Source: Gorsachius magnificus (taxonomy: Eukaryota; Chordata; Aves; Pelecaniformes; Ardeidae). From it: 64,000 bases of DNA. A program made the position numbers and the translations under genes. Under the pieces are notes generated by a model. It was not told the DNA's origin, did not search any database, and was given only the letters and a program-made list of their open reading frames with translations. Location of the stretch: NCBI GenBank assembly GCA_034008185.1, contig CM067081.1, forward strand, positions 14,569,821 through 14,633,820. The letters run 5' to 3'. Of this stretch, positions 25,457 through 36,839 are shown in pieces; position 1 is the first letter of the stretch; each line of letters begins with the position of its first letter.

Positions 25457-25696
25457 GCTATTCCAGACCGTATGGTGTCATGCTCAGTATAGAAACAGGG
25501 GGGAGTTGGCTGGGGGGCAGCAATGGCTGCTGGGAGTCGGTCAATTGGTTGTGAGCAATTACATCGTACGTCACTTGTTTTGTATATTCTATTATTTTTT
25601 TAAATTATCTTCCTTTGCGGTCCTATTAAACAGTCTTTATCTCAACCTATGTGTTTCCAATTCTCCCCCCCTCAGTTGGATGAGGGACACCTCCTA

Positions 25697-28600
25697 ATTG
25701 TAAAGCCTATTTTCAGTTTACACATAGGAATTACTGCTGGCTAGTGAAAGGTCAATTTCTGTCCTATTGAAACAAAACCCATTTGGAAAAGGTGGATGTA
25801 TTTAATTGTTTCAATACTATCATGGCATCTAATATTTTATCAAACAAATGACACGTTAAAACCTTAAAACTGTTATCCATCCAGAAGAAAAGTAGTCTCT
25901 ATTAATTCAGTGTGTGACATCAAGCTCCCCTAATTGCGCTAGTGAAACAGGCCAGCTATGCAATAAATCTCTGAGAAAGTCCTTCTGTGTAGTTTGCCCA
26001 CTTATGACAGTTAAAATAGTCTGCAATAACTTCAGTAATATTTGTTTGACTTTATACTGTGAAATTAAATGTGTCATAAGGTGCCTTATAAGGTTCTGCT
26101 TTTAGAAGCTAAGAGAAGTAAATTGCTTTGTTTTTTTCAAGGACTGTAAAAATCTTGTCGTCAAAAACACACAAATGTATTCTTTATTTTACTTTTTTTT
26201 GTTTTGAATTTTCTTGTAAGTATTGGTTATTTTCAAACCCATTCAAAATCATTAGAGACCAAAGTGCAAGTGTGATGTGAAAATTATATTATGTGGGCAT
26301 ATAGAATAATATGTATTTAATTGGGAAATAAACATTACCTGAGACACTGAACAAAATGCTGTTTTATACAGTGGGCTGAACAAGAAAAAGTGCAAAAAAA
26401 ATAATAAACTCTAGATTTTTGCAGTTACTACAGGACTGGAAAAGGACGGTCTGGTGGTTAGATCTGCTTAGCAGTTAGAAGTTATTATACCTGTCGTAAC
26501 ATACTCATACATCATCATTATCTCAGAAAACCATATATTTAAGGTATTTGCATATGTATGTAAGATCAAAATTCAGAAAGATATAGTCAGCTGTATTCTT
26601 TATGTGAGAATAATATTTGCTTATTTATATTATATTTTCATTTGTCTATGCTGCTTAAGTAAAATACCTTTAATACCTAACTAGAGTTGTCAAAATGTTC
26701 CTTTAAGAGAGCATCCTTCAAATACCGTCAGCTTATATTTAAGGCTGAGAAAAAAATTCTTGTCCTTGGTGGCTGCTTTTGGTCTTTGGTGGCTGGAGAT
26801 TTCTCTTTACCCTGCAGAGAACTTTATCAAACCATGAGTCAGAAAAACACTAGCATGAATCAGCCCCTTCCAGAGCAGTGCCATAACCCAGCAGCCTATT
26901 ACACAAGTTGCCGACAGAAAAAAAAAGTTATTATATTCAGAAAGCTCTAAAGAAGTTCAGAGGTTCACAACATGTATGCATTTGTCTCACAAGGTGGAAG
27001 TCTTTTCTACAAAAGGAAGGTAGAGTTTGGGTAAACAGTAGGTTGGTACTTACTGGGTCTGGATTCAATATCCTCTACCACTCTCTACAAAATCCTGTAC
27101 CACGGGATTTTTTTGTTAACACGTACAGGAGTTATTTGAGACATAATTATTTTCATCTTAAAGCAAGTGTCTGAGTTGAATAAATGCTTTTAGAAGTCCT
27201 CATTTTAGAACAAATAGAAGTAACCATTTCCTAGCCATTTTAAGATGAGGCTTGACTGTCTCTATGAAAAGCAATCTGAGAACAAAACCAAGCGGGAAGT
27301 CCACCCTGGTAACATTTGGCAACTTAGTGTTTAAAATGCATATTAAGAATGTGTGGCTCAGATCCACGTTATGATTTTCCAGAGTCTGATCCCTGATCTT
27401 TCCAATCAAAAATGAGTTTTCTAAACACCATGGTGGTTTATAAGTGGACTGTCAGTAGTCTTGATGTTCCCATTACCTCTTCCACCTCTGTAAATAACAA
27501 AATACAAATTGGAGCAGGGCCTTTAACCAGTGAATTTTACAGCACGAGGGAATGCTCTCACTGTTGACTTCTAGAATCAGTTTTTCTTTTATGCTTAGTA
27601 AATATTTATCTGAAAATTGAAAAGAACAGGGGCGTGAATATGTATCTCCCACATCTTATGTGAATGCCACATATAGCTAAGCTTCTGGGTATTCTAGGAT
27701 GCTTTCCACTCTCTGATTATATTAGTATTTAAGATGTTATTTCAGTAAAATATCTGTCCAAAATTATATGTTCTTGCAATTTATTTTTTTTATTAATGGA
27801 TATTTTCCGATAAAACAGTATTTTTAAAGAAAACAAAAAAAGCCCGGACAAAACGTGAACTTTCAGTGGAAAGCTGAATAATATGATCCAAAAAGAAACA
27901 TAATTCTTCTCAATGGAATCTGTTGTATCCTTTCTTAGGAACATTTTCTGCAGAAAAGTTGACCTCAGTTTTTTATGAACAGCTCCTTGCATGACGACAG
28001 CCCTCCCTGCTACAATTCACACCCTGAAAGGGAAGGTTTTAAGATTTATTTACTTCAGACTATTTTTTTTTTAATTTATCTTTTCAAGCTTGAACCTTTA
28101 TTGCCACAGCAAGTTCTCAACATTCTTTTTAGAGCATCTAAAGCCTGACTTGGAGGAACAGTGCAGAGGAAATGAAAAAACATGTCCTGTGATCTATTGG
28201 GCTGTTACTCTTCACAAATGTTAGCACTACTGACAAACACGTAACTTATTAAACGAGGAGCAATCTCGATTACTACGGATAGAACTGAAGGCCTACAGCA
28301 TAATTGTAGAAGACAATCTCTGATTGCACTTGAACAATAAAAAAAAAATATTTCTTTTCCTATAGTTGTGGAAAAATAAAGCTAGAATAAACTGACACCA
28401 GTGGTGTAAAGATTTTAGTTATGTTGTTCTTTCAGCAGAAAATGTTTCCCATACCCCATGCAATGTTGAAGAGCTATCAACTGGTATTAATGAACTCAAA
28501 AGCTTGTTATTTCAGAGCAATTAATGATGCTTTCAAATAACTTCTGTTAAAAATGGGATGGATTTCTATAGACACTCTCCATGTCATCCGGGTCCTCAGT

Positions 28601-28783
28601 TTTTGTCTGGGATCAGTGTAGTCTCTAGAAGACTCTAGTACATATGCCAAAATCTCCAGCAAAAATAGCACTGATTGTTGGTTCTTCTGGAAGTCTGAGA
28701 CAGTCAATAGTGTCATGTGTGATTCTTCTTTGGGATCTGCCCATCTGGTCAGAAATCCTTGAATCTTTGGCCATCTTCTGTTT
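25697..28783. other. Unique AT-rich noncoding DNA
   Basis: No gene, exon with credible splice sites or transposable element recognised. Confidence 0.55.
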
Positions 28784-28860
28784 CTAGAATCATAGCTTGG
28801 TTTGGGTTGGAGGGATCTTTAAAGATCATCTAGTTCCAAGCCCCCTGCCATGGGGTTTCA
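28784..28860 (-). mobile_element. Short CR1 3'-end fragment
   Basis: TAGAATCATAGCTTGGTTTG followed by GGTTGGAGGGATCTTTAAAG and CCCCCTGCCATGGGG: the last ~75 bases of a CR1 in minus orientation, strongly 5' truncated. Confidence 0.85.
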
Positions 28861-29171
28861 CAGATAGTGATTAGGTGTGCACTAAGGAGATAGCTGGGCA
28901 AGAAGTGAAAAGATGAACAGTTTCATTCTATAGGCTCCACAGAAGTCAGTTCCCAGAGATAGTGAAGGTCATTGTTGGTCATTTGTGTTCTCAATCAACT
29001 CAGTAGACACATGGTGGCTATAATCACAGCTATCTCAATGTAACTATAAATAATATGGTGCAGAAATATTTGCAAAGAGAAATGTCTAAGAAAGTGATGG
29101 CAAATATTTCTACAAACATAGCAGAGTACATAAGAAAGAGCCTTTTTTTTCCCTATGCAATCTCTATACTG

Positions 29172-29365
29172 AAGAATTGATGTTGTCTTCTAAACAGACA
29201 GTGATTTCTGTTTTGAGACCTTTGAACATTTACACAGCCCATAGGTAAATTTCAGAATTGTCACCATCACTCTGTGTATTCAGATTTCAAAATTTTGCAA
29301 ACTCTCCTAGAGCAAGGTTCTCACTCAAAGGTCAATCAATGTTTTAAATGACTAAGCACAAGAGA
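29172..29365 (+). repeat. Left arm of a ~190-bp inverted repeat
   Basis: Aligns with the reverse complement of 31021-31218. The cores are a 50-bp block without mismatch (29223-29272 against 31117-31166) and a 29-bp block without mismatch (29283-29311 against 31079-31107). Flanks on both sides align more loosely. I do not recognise it as CR1 or LTR. Confidence 0.85.
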
Positions 29366-31020
29366 GTTGGTGCTATTTTTTTAGTCTGAACTATCTCTTT
29401 TTAGAGGTTAAAGTAACAGCAGCAGCTGATATTTGGTTTTGCTGTGTTAGTGAGTGCTCATCAATAACGTTCTGATTCTAAAAAAAACCCCAGGTGTTTT
29501 GGCTAAGTACCATGCAGTGTACCTGCTGGTATAGAGTTTTGAACCTTTTTAGAATTCTTCATCTCACTTCTATTTTTGGTCTGGGTGCAGGCTTGTCTAT
29601 ATTATCCTTTACTAGCTCCAGGAATATTATGCTGGTGGCTGTGTATCTTTTTCCTGTTTCTCTTGTTATCAGTGATAGCAAAAGTACAAATTGAACCAAA
29701 CAGATTTTAATCCTTATTGCTTTATTTAACTTATCTGGTTTTAATATATCAGACTTCGTCGTTCTCTGCACCTTCCGCATTCTCTTCTGTTCTACCCCAC
29801 TGCCAGGAATAAAGTCATTGTGAAGAGCAGAGGGAAGAGACACAACTGACTCACTTTCGTTTTCTTCTTAAGTCTCTGCATCTTCCATAACCTGAAATTT
29901 GTCAGTTTCTCTCCTGTGTTTATTTATTCTCTTTCTATTCCTGGTTCCAATGCTGCTTGGTGTCAGTCATCTGTAGGGAATGTATGTGAATAAAAAAATG
30001 AAAGGAATACTAGAGTTTAAAATTCCACACTTTCTGCAGAGGATTCACCTTCAAATGTGGTTCCACTGGCTAATAATGAGCATAAATGTAAGAAACTCTC
30101 CCATTTTAAAAAGCTGAATTTTCAAACCTCACAGCTTAGGCAGAGTCAATTTTCAAACAATTTTCAATTTCAGAGGATGTTTTTCCTTTTCCCTTTGAAG
30201 AAGTAAGAGAGATTGCTGAAGTTGGGTAAATTTAAATCTCGTTAAACAGCACATGAAATGGATAAGCCTCTTTGATTTTGCAGCCCACAATATCAGCCCA
30301 CAAACTTTATTTTCACTAACTTTCTGCTTCCCAGAAGCTCACTGGCAGAAGACAAAGAATGGAGAATAGAGAAATCCAGCACTAGCTTTTCTCAAAAGAC
30401 TTTTGAAAGGAACAGCCCTTTCTTGCCATCACTTGCTATTGCTTTCAGAAACTCAGTTTGTATTCCACACTGACAGCTAAAAGCAGAAGCGTAGAAATAT
30501 CTGATCCACACAGATCTCATACAGCAACAAGGATCAGTGATTTTGGAAAGCCCCTTCCTCCTTTGAGAGAGCCTGTTGGTGCTAAATTGGAAGAAGGGAG
30601 ACAAAAAGGTTCAGCCTTGGGAACAATGAGGGCCGCATGCTCTAAAATATTTTTAGAGCCATTTCTTTGCTCAAGTTTGTTCCCTCTAGAGAACATTATA
30701 AAAATGTAAACAAATGAATAATAAAATTTCAATGTTTTTGTTGTTCATCCTCATTGAAGGCTGTAGGGAGGTAATCTTCAGAACCTAGCTCTCCTCCTTT
30801 ATACAGAAAGGATGTGAAATTAATACAAAAGAGACCAGGCCAAAAATATGCTTTAAGCCTTCCAGATGTGCCTTCATGGTATTTCCCTGTATGATAGGAG
30901 GGCCAGAAGGTCAAATAGGGTTTAAGAATCAAATATTAAAATAGTAACTGTTAAAAATGTAAACTTCCTTCAGACAGGAGTAAAATTTTTAAAGTAAGAC
31001 TACGAAGTCTCTGTATGCCT

Positions 31021-31218
31021 TACACAAGCCAACTCAGTAATTTAAAACAGTGCTTGACCTTTCAGTTAAAAACTTGTTCTAGGAGAGTTTGCAAAATTTT
31101 GAAATCTGGATACATTGAGTGATGGTGACAATTCTGAAATTTACCTATGGGCTGTGTAAATGTTCAATGGTCTCAAAATAGAAATCTCTGTTTAGAAGAC
31201 ACCACTGATTCTAAATTA
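31021..31218 (-). repeat. Right arm of a ~190-bp inverted repeat
   Basis: Inverted partner of 29172-29365, about 1.65 kb away. Either two oppositely oriented copies of an unclassified dispersed repeat or a local inverted duplication. Confidence 0.85.
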
Positions 31219-33063
31219 TACACACGCAAGAAGTATGCAATAGAAACATAGTTTTTTCTTGATAAAATTAGGAGGCCAAAGTGTCAGAATGGTGCCTTAG
31301 GTGACCAGTGTGTGCAGTATGGTGGAGGCTCCATTGTCACAGAACTGTGGACTCCAGTCTGAAGGCAAATAAAATAGAATTACATGAAGTTGACTTTATT
31401 GACTAATGAGGTCTAAAAATCCAACCTGGAGACAAATAGAGATGGGCACTGACATGAAAATGGTTTTGGTGTGTTTCTGCAAAGTTGAATCTCCTGTGTT
31501 TTGTTAGTAGCCTTTACCCCTCAAGCTATTTTCCATCAAAACTGGGTAGACATATTTTAGTTCTGGAAGCCATGTACCTGGAAGTGTATCCCAAAATATG
31601 CCCTTCCTACTGGTGGCTGGTAGGTCTTGTCTGACTCTGTGCTACCCTGGCTGAAACACACCAGAATAACAATTCTATGGACTTTATTATTTCAAAGTAA
31701 GGGAAATTTCAGGTAAGCCAATATATTTTCTCTATTATCATGACTGACATTCATTGTGATTTAGTAATGCAAAAGTATAGATGGGAACATAAACCGCACA
31801 GAACGCAAAATTCCCTTGAAATGACAAGGCTTATTGATTCAATATCCTTTCTTTGTAGAGAGGTTTTTGAAATGAAAGCTATAACTTCAGGCTTCAAAAC
31901 AGTCATACTAACTGTGTTTACGATGAAGTTCTATATACCAACTAGATGACTTAGAATAAATCTTTCTGTTCTGTGCTATTCATACTTAAAAATTTACTTA
32001 TATGACAGCACTAAATTACAGTGTAGCAAAAAGAGCTATTATAAATTCTTCTGGAAAGGTATCTACAATTTAGATAGCCTTGACTGATTCCAAAATCTTC
32101 CTTACTTAAAAAATCCCACTATATTCCATGTCTGCAAAATTGCAACTACTTTTTGAAATGAAATTCCGCAGTAAAGCCAAAACATTTCAAGACATGACAA
32201 GTCTTTTCTTATTGTTGCCCATGTTTACTCCCCTAAGTGCTTGGCAAACTAATGCTACTTTGAAATGTAATAGATGTTTCTGATTGCCTTAGAAAAGTCC
32301 TTTCTGGTGGCTTCTAAAATCGGTTGTGCTGATTTTTCTCTGCCGTATTTTATGTTTACATTGCTTATTCACTTGATGTACATAGGGGGACTAAGTTTGT
32401 CTGTCATGGTGTTTCAGTGCTGGTTCCAGCTGTAATCCCATTATATCTGTTACAGTGCCAATGCTTGCAAATTACTTGTTTCCCACATAGATGGCTCTAA
32501 TGCATTTATACATTTTATTAGAATCCTGTGTGCAAATTTGTAATAAAGTTGCTTGCTGGTATAATTTTCTCTTTAGACTTGTTGCTGTGAGAAATAAGAG
32601 AACATGCTTTGGTTCTAGCTTTATAGTTATCATATAATGTATTTCTTCTTGTTAATTCCTAATAGGAATTCTTCCCAATGACTTTAGGAAAAGATTAGGA
32701 AAAGCACTTGGGGTAATTTCTTTGGGGTTGTAATAAGTCATTAACTAGTCTACAAAGAGGCATGTGACTGCCCACTTCTGGATGGGATGATGTTACAGGA
32801 CATTTTGTTGTGTTGCATTATGACATTAATTGTCAAATTGTTTTGACTCTGAGTCTGTATTTGAGACTTCAGAGCTCCATCCTCCTTCAGACACCCTGTA
32901 GGATAAAACTGTGATGTTTGTTTCTAATGCTGACATCTTTTAGTTGTATCAAATATCAAAGTCAATATCAAAAGACAGGGAAAGTGATGGCGATTAATTG
33001 GAGTGTATTGGAAAGGGTAGGAACTGGGCATGATGTAGATGGTATAGAATAAGGGGTGAATAC

Positions 33064-33603
33064 TGTCCTGGCTGAAGCTGGGATAGAGTTAATGTTTTTC
33101 CTAGTAGCTGGCATAATGCTGTAGTTTTGGGGTTATTATGAGAAGAATGTTGATAACACACTGATGGTTTAGTTGTTGCTGAGCAGGGCTTACACCAGTC
33201 AAGGCCTTTTCAGCTTCCCCTGCTCTGCCAGGGGCACAAGAAGCTGTGAGGGGGCACAGCCAGGACAGCTGACCCCAACTGGCCTAAGGGCTATTCCATA
33301 CCATATGATGTCATGCTCGGTGGGAGCTGGCTGGAGGAACAGCAATCACTGCTGGGGGATGGTCTGGGTATCGGTCAGCGAGTGGTGAGCAATTTCATTG
33401 TGCATCACTTGTTGTGTATATTCTGTATATTCTCTTACCATTGTTATTATTATTCTTTTCCTCTGACGTTTTATTAAACTGTCTTTATCTCAACCCATGG
33501 ATTTTACTTTTTTTTCCAGTTCTCTGCCCATCCCACTGAGGGAGGCGGGGAGTGAGTGAGCGGCTGTGTGGTGTTCAGCTGCCTGCTGGGTTAAATCACA
33601 ACA
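33064..33603 (+). mobile_element. Solo LTR of an avian endogenous retrovirus, 540 bp
   Basis: Starts TGTCCTGGCTGAAGCTGGGA and ends GGGTTAAATCACAACA, giving the canonical TG...CA termini. A polyadenylation motif ATTAAA lies at 33473-33478, followed by a GTCTTTATCTCAACCC block shared with the LTR at 23646. The TATA-like motif seen in the other two copies is replaced here by CGGTGGGAG. Flanking 5-mers AATAC and TATGT do not match, so the target duplication has decayed or the element recombined. No internal retroviral sequence adjoins it. It is useful as the uninterrupted reference for the CR1 insertion site in the other LTR. Confidence 0.85.
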
Positions 33604-34143
33604 TATGTAAAGCTGTTATAATCTGCCAACTATTTTGTGTAACTTATTTAATATTTGCCTTCTCATCTGTTACCTGCTATTCACAGTCACAGGAAATCTA
33701 TACAATACTTGTCCAGTTTGATCAAAGAGGCTAACCTTTTCATACTGCCAATATATATATATTTTTAATAACAATAATAATGATAAATTACCATAAATAT
33801 ATATGGCATCTATGTGCTATTGACATTTCTGCCACCTATAAAACGGATCCTTCAGTTTTCTGAAAGATATTGGTAAGGTAAAATCATTATGAACAGCCTG
33901 AGGTTGATCTAAGTTCAACTTCTAAACCTGGCTGAGGTACGTACATGCTATTGACTCACTGAGAATAAAGGTAATATTCCCAAAGGCTACATTTAGGAAG
34001 CCTAGTCTCCCTAGGCTCCACTACAGTGAATGAAGAAGAGAAACCCATTCAAAAAAGAAATCGGAAAAACATTGGTTGGGCTATTACTCTCAGATGCTTT
34101 CCAGGGATATACACTGCACTTACATGAGCTTTAATGACACATG
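33604..34143. other. Unique AT-rich noncoding DNA
   Basis: Contains a short AT dinucleotide run (about 33751-33762). Nothing else recognised. Confidence 0.5.
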
Positions 34144-34184
34144 GAGTCACAGAATCATAGACTTGTTTAGGTTGGAACCTTCCT
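34144..34184 (-). mobile_element. Very short CR1 3'-end fragment
   Basis: GAGTCACAGAATCATAGACT followed by TGTTTAGGTTGGAACCTTCC matches the CR1 terminus in minus orientation. The fragment is only about 40 bases long. Confidence 0.65.
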
Positions 34185-34571
34185 TAAAACAGTAGTACAA
34201 GCGGCAGGAAAGGAATAAAATTAAACACCTAGATACACAAACCTTAATGAACAGGAGATAAGATAAGCAATGTCAAAGACCCAGGGTCTCAGGTGACTGT
34301 CTGATGGGCCACTGAAAGAATCTCTCAGGTGTATCCATGGAGAGGCTCAGCCAGAACTCCATAACAGGTAAGGAGCAAAACAAGGTCATCATGGGTCTCA
34401 CGGGAAAGAGCAAAGCTATGGTGAATTTGAGAGAGATTGGAGATAAAGATGTTGCAAGATGTTTCTGAGAAGGGTCAAATGAAGAGAAAGGAAGGGATGG
34501 AGGTAGGTCAGGGAGGAATAAACCTTGGAAAATAGAAAGGACAGGAGATACTGCAGGGATCATGGCTGGTA
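34185..34571. other. Purine-rich sequence of unknown nature
   Basis: Lies between a CR1 tail fragment and the next CR1. Rich in GGA/GAA on the plus strand. It may be an eroded upstream part of the CR1 that follows, but I cannot align it. Confidence 0.35.
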
Positions 34572-35869
34572 GATGAGAAGAGAGAAGTGGCTATTGTCTG
34601 TCTGAACTTCAGGAAGACTTTGGCACTGTGTCCCATAAGATCCTCCTGGAGAAGCTGTTGATGTGTGGGCTGGATGAGTAGACAATGAGGTGGGTTGAAA
34701 AATGGCTGAATGGCTGGGCCCAGAGAGTGGTGATCAGCAGCACAAAGTCTAGCTGGAGGCCAGTAACCAGCAGTTTACCCCAGGGATCAAGACTGGATCC
34801 AGTCCTATTTTACATCTTCTTTAATGATGTGGATGATGGGGCAGAGTGTACCCTCAGCAAGTTTTCAGATGACACAAAACCAGGAGTGGCTGGTAATGCC
34901 AGAGGGTCATGCTGCCATCCAGAGGGACCCCAACAGACTGGAGAAATGGGCTGACAGGAACCTCAAGGGGAAGTGCAAAGTACGACACTTGGGGAGGAAT
35001 ACCCACAGTTTATGTTGGCGACCACCCAGCTGGAAAGCAGCTAATATTAATTAAGCAGCTAATTAAGCTTCTAATATTAATTAATATTACTACAACAGTA
35101 AAAAACCTTTCTGCCTTATGTTAAATCCCATTACACAAAATACTGATGTTTTTGATCTTTGACAGCAAAGTATTCTGTATATGTGTGTTTACTCTAGAAT
35201 TAAGTTTTAATATCTATCTGAATGTTCTTACTGAATTCTCAGAAGATCTGAGAAATGTAGACTTTCAGTTATGGTACCATTACCCTATATGCTGGGGGGC
35301 ACACAGCTAGAAAGCACCTTGGAAGAAAGGGACCTGGGGGTCCTGGGTGGTTGAACATGAGTCAGCAATGGCTCCTTACCATAAAGAAGACCAATGGTAT
35401 CCTGGGCTTCACTAGGAAAAACATTACCATCATGTAGCGGGAGGTAATCCTTCCCCTCTGCTCAACACTGGTGAGGCCAGCTGGAGTTCTGTGTCCAGTT
35501 CTGGGCTCCCCAGTACAAGACAGACAGACATATTGGAGGGAAGGGCCTATGAAGGTCCACAAAGGTGATGAAGGAACTGGAGCACCTCTCCTTCCGTGGT
35601 GTCCAGACCAGGACCAGTGGCAATGGGCACAAACTGAAACACAGGAGGTTCCCTCTGAACATCAGGAAACGCTTTTTTACTGTGAGAGTAACTGAGTGCT
35701 GGCACAAGTTGCCAAGAGACATTGTGGATTCTCCATCCCTGGAGACATTCTAAAGCCTCCTTGACATGGTCCTGGGCAGCCAGCTCTCGATGGCCCTGTT
35801 GTAGCAGAGGGATTGGACCAGGTGACCTCCAGAGGTCCCTCCCAACCTCAACCATTCTGCGATTTGTGA
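34572..35869 (+). mobile_element. CR1 LINE, old copy with RT remnants and an AT-rich insert
   Basis: Plus-strand CR1 from just upstream of RT motif A ('KILLEKLLMCGLD' equivalent) to a 3' end near 35869 (CCCAACCTCAACCATTCTGC). RT remnants include '[35 protein letters not shown]', in which the catalytic FADD has become FSDD and the SGVPQGS motif has changed to SSLPQGS. The CR1 homology stops at about 35044 and resumes at about 35286 after 240 bases of unrelated AT-rich sequence; a ~33-bp CR1 segment is present on both sides. A further internal deletion lies near 35525-35600. Multiple frameshifts. A different, older subfamily from the copies at 23870 and 62291. Confidence 0.9.
35045..35285. other. 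240-bp AT-rich insert inside a CR1
   Basis: Not CR1. Begins with repeated TTAATTAAG and TTAATATTA-like strings and continues as ordinary AT-rich sequence. Its source is not recognised, and there are no terminal inverted repeats that I can see. Confidence 0.6.
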
Positions 35870-35899
35870 TAAAAAGGGCAGCTGGGTACAGATAAACTG

Positions 35900-36240
35900 C
35901 TGGTCAGTACACTCATCTTGCCATGCCCTGCCCCTGCTTGTGTCTTACCTTCTCATTAAACCCTATTCCAAACTGTTTTCTTATGTGAAGGTAACATCTG
36001 TTCTGCTGGTGTGTAGTTGCTGCCCATAAAGGCACTGCCCTGTTTGTGTTAATCCACTGATGCCCAGCATTGGCTGTGTATTTTGCCTCTGTGTGTGTGT
36101 GTGTTTGTCTGTACTGGGGATAAATGCTCAGCTTTGCTTGTGCCTGTACCTGATGTCACAGGACAACAGCAGCCTGGCTCCAGGGGACTGGGATGGACAA
36201 ACCCCCTGAGTCCCAAACCCACTACATACAGCAGCACTTT
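35900..36240 (+). repeat. Unclassified dispersed repeat, possible LTR piece
   Basis: Contains TCTCATTAAACCCTATTCC (polyadenylation-like), a TG dinucleotide run at 36090-36104 and a GC-richer 3' half ending near CCCACTACATACAGCAGC. The 36040-36240 part aligns in inverted orientation with 7770-8010, so it is dispersed rather than unique. I believe it is retroelement-derived but cannot name the family. Confidence 0.45.
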
Positions 36241-36819
36241 AAATGAGACCCTGTATGCTTAAATTATTTTTTAAAAATGGGACTACATCTTGGACATCCA
36301 TATTCCTTTACAAATTTTATCAAATATTTTAAAATATTATTTGGTATTTATAGTCAATTTTGTGTTCTTTCTTACCTGTAGTAGTTAATCAAACTTCAGA
36401 AGTTATCTCTCTGCATGTAGACAAACACAACCATAAATATTGCCTTCACATTTCATCCTGTCATAACTTAAAAGTCTTTTTTTCACCTTTACATGACATC
36501 TTTTGCCAGAGCTAGGTCTTTTCAGACTGTATCTTCTACAAGCATTTGATGGAAGCACTATTTAGGACTACCTTGTTGAAGTGAGATAAACATTGACAAT
36601 TTGATTTTTTTGCCCCGAATCCAAAAAAGCTATTGCTGAACTTGAAAATGAAAAACATCATGTTTCCAAAGTTTAGCAAACCACTAGGTAGCTCCTTATT
36701 AAACTGCACTTGTTGCCTTGTCTGGGTAACAAAACAGTTGTGTTGGAGATTATCTCAGTAGTCCTATTATTATTTTTAAATAATTCACATTTTGTTGGAG
36801 ATCAGCTGTACAGCTTCTC

Positions 36820-36839
36820 TTTTTTTTTTTTTTTTTTTT
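36820..36839. repeat. Poly-T run (20)
   Basis: Twenty consecutive T. It could be the reverse-complemented poly-A tail of an old retroposed sequence, but no source RNA is recognisable beside it. Confidence 0.9.

Larger units (their letters stand above)
23646..25696 (+). mobile_element. Endogenous-retrovirus solo LTR split by a CR1
   Basis: The 5' part (23646-23869) begins TGTCCTGGTTTCAGCTGGGA. The 3' part (25457-25696) resumes with GCTATTCCAGACC and carries an ATTAAA polyadenylation motif at 25625-25630. Both parts align in order with the uninterrupted LTR at 33064-33603. The end beyond about 25696, equivalent to the terminal CACAACA of that copy, is missing. There is no gag, pol or env sequence on either side, so this is a solo LTR remnant. 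A TATA-like AGTATAGAAA follows the CATGCTC block near 25475. Confidence 0.85.
28861..33063. other. Unique noncoding DNA containing an inverted repeat
   Basis: Apart from the two inverted-repeat arms listed separately, no gene or known element is recognised. An 83-codon open frame (30458-30709 +) follows a weak acceptor but has no donor. Confidence 0.5.

Noticed and set aside
30458..30709. 83-codon frame with a possible upstream acceptor
   Set aside because: Acceptor weak, no donor in frame, no family resemblance.
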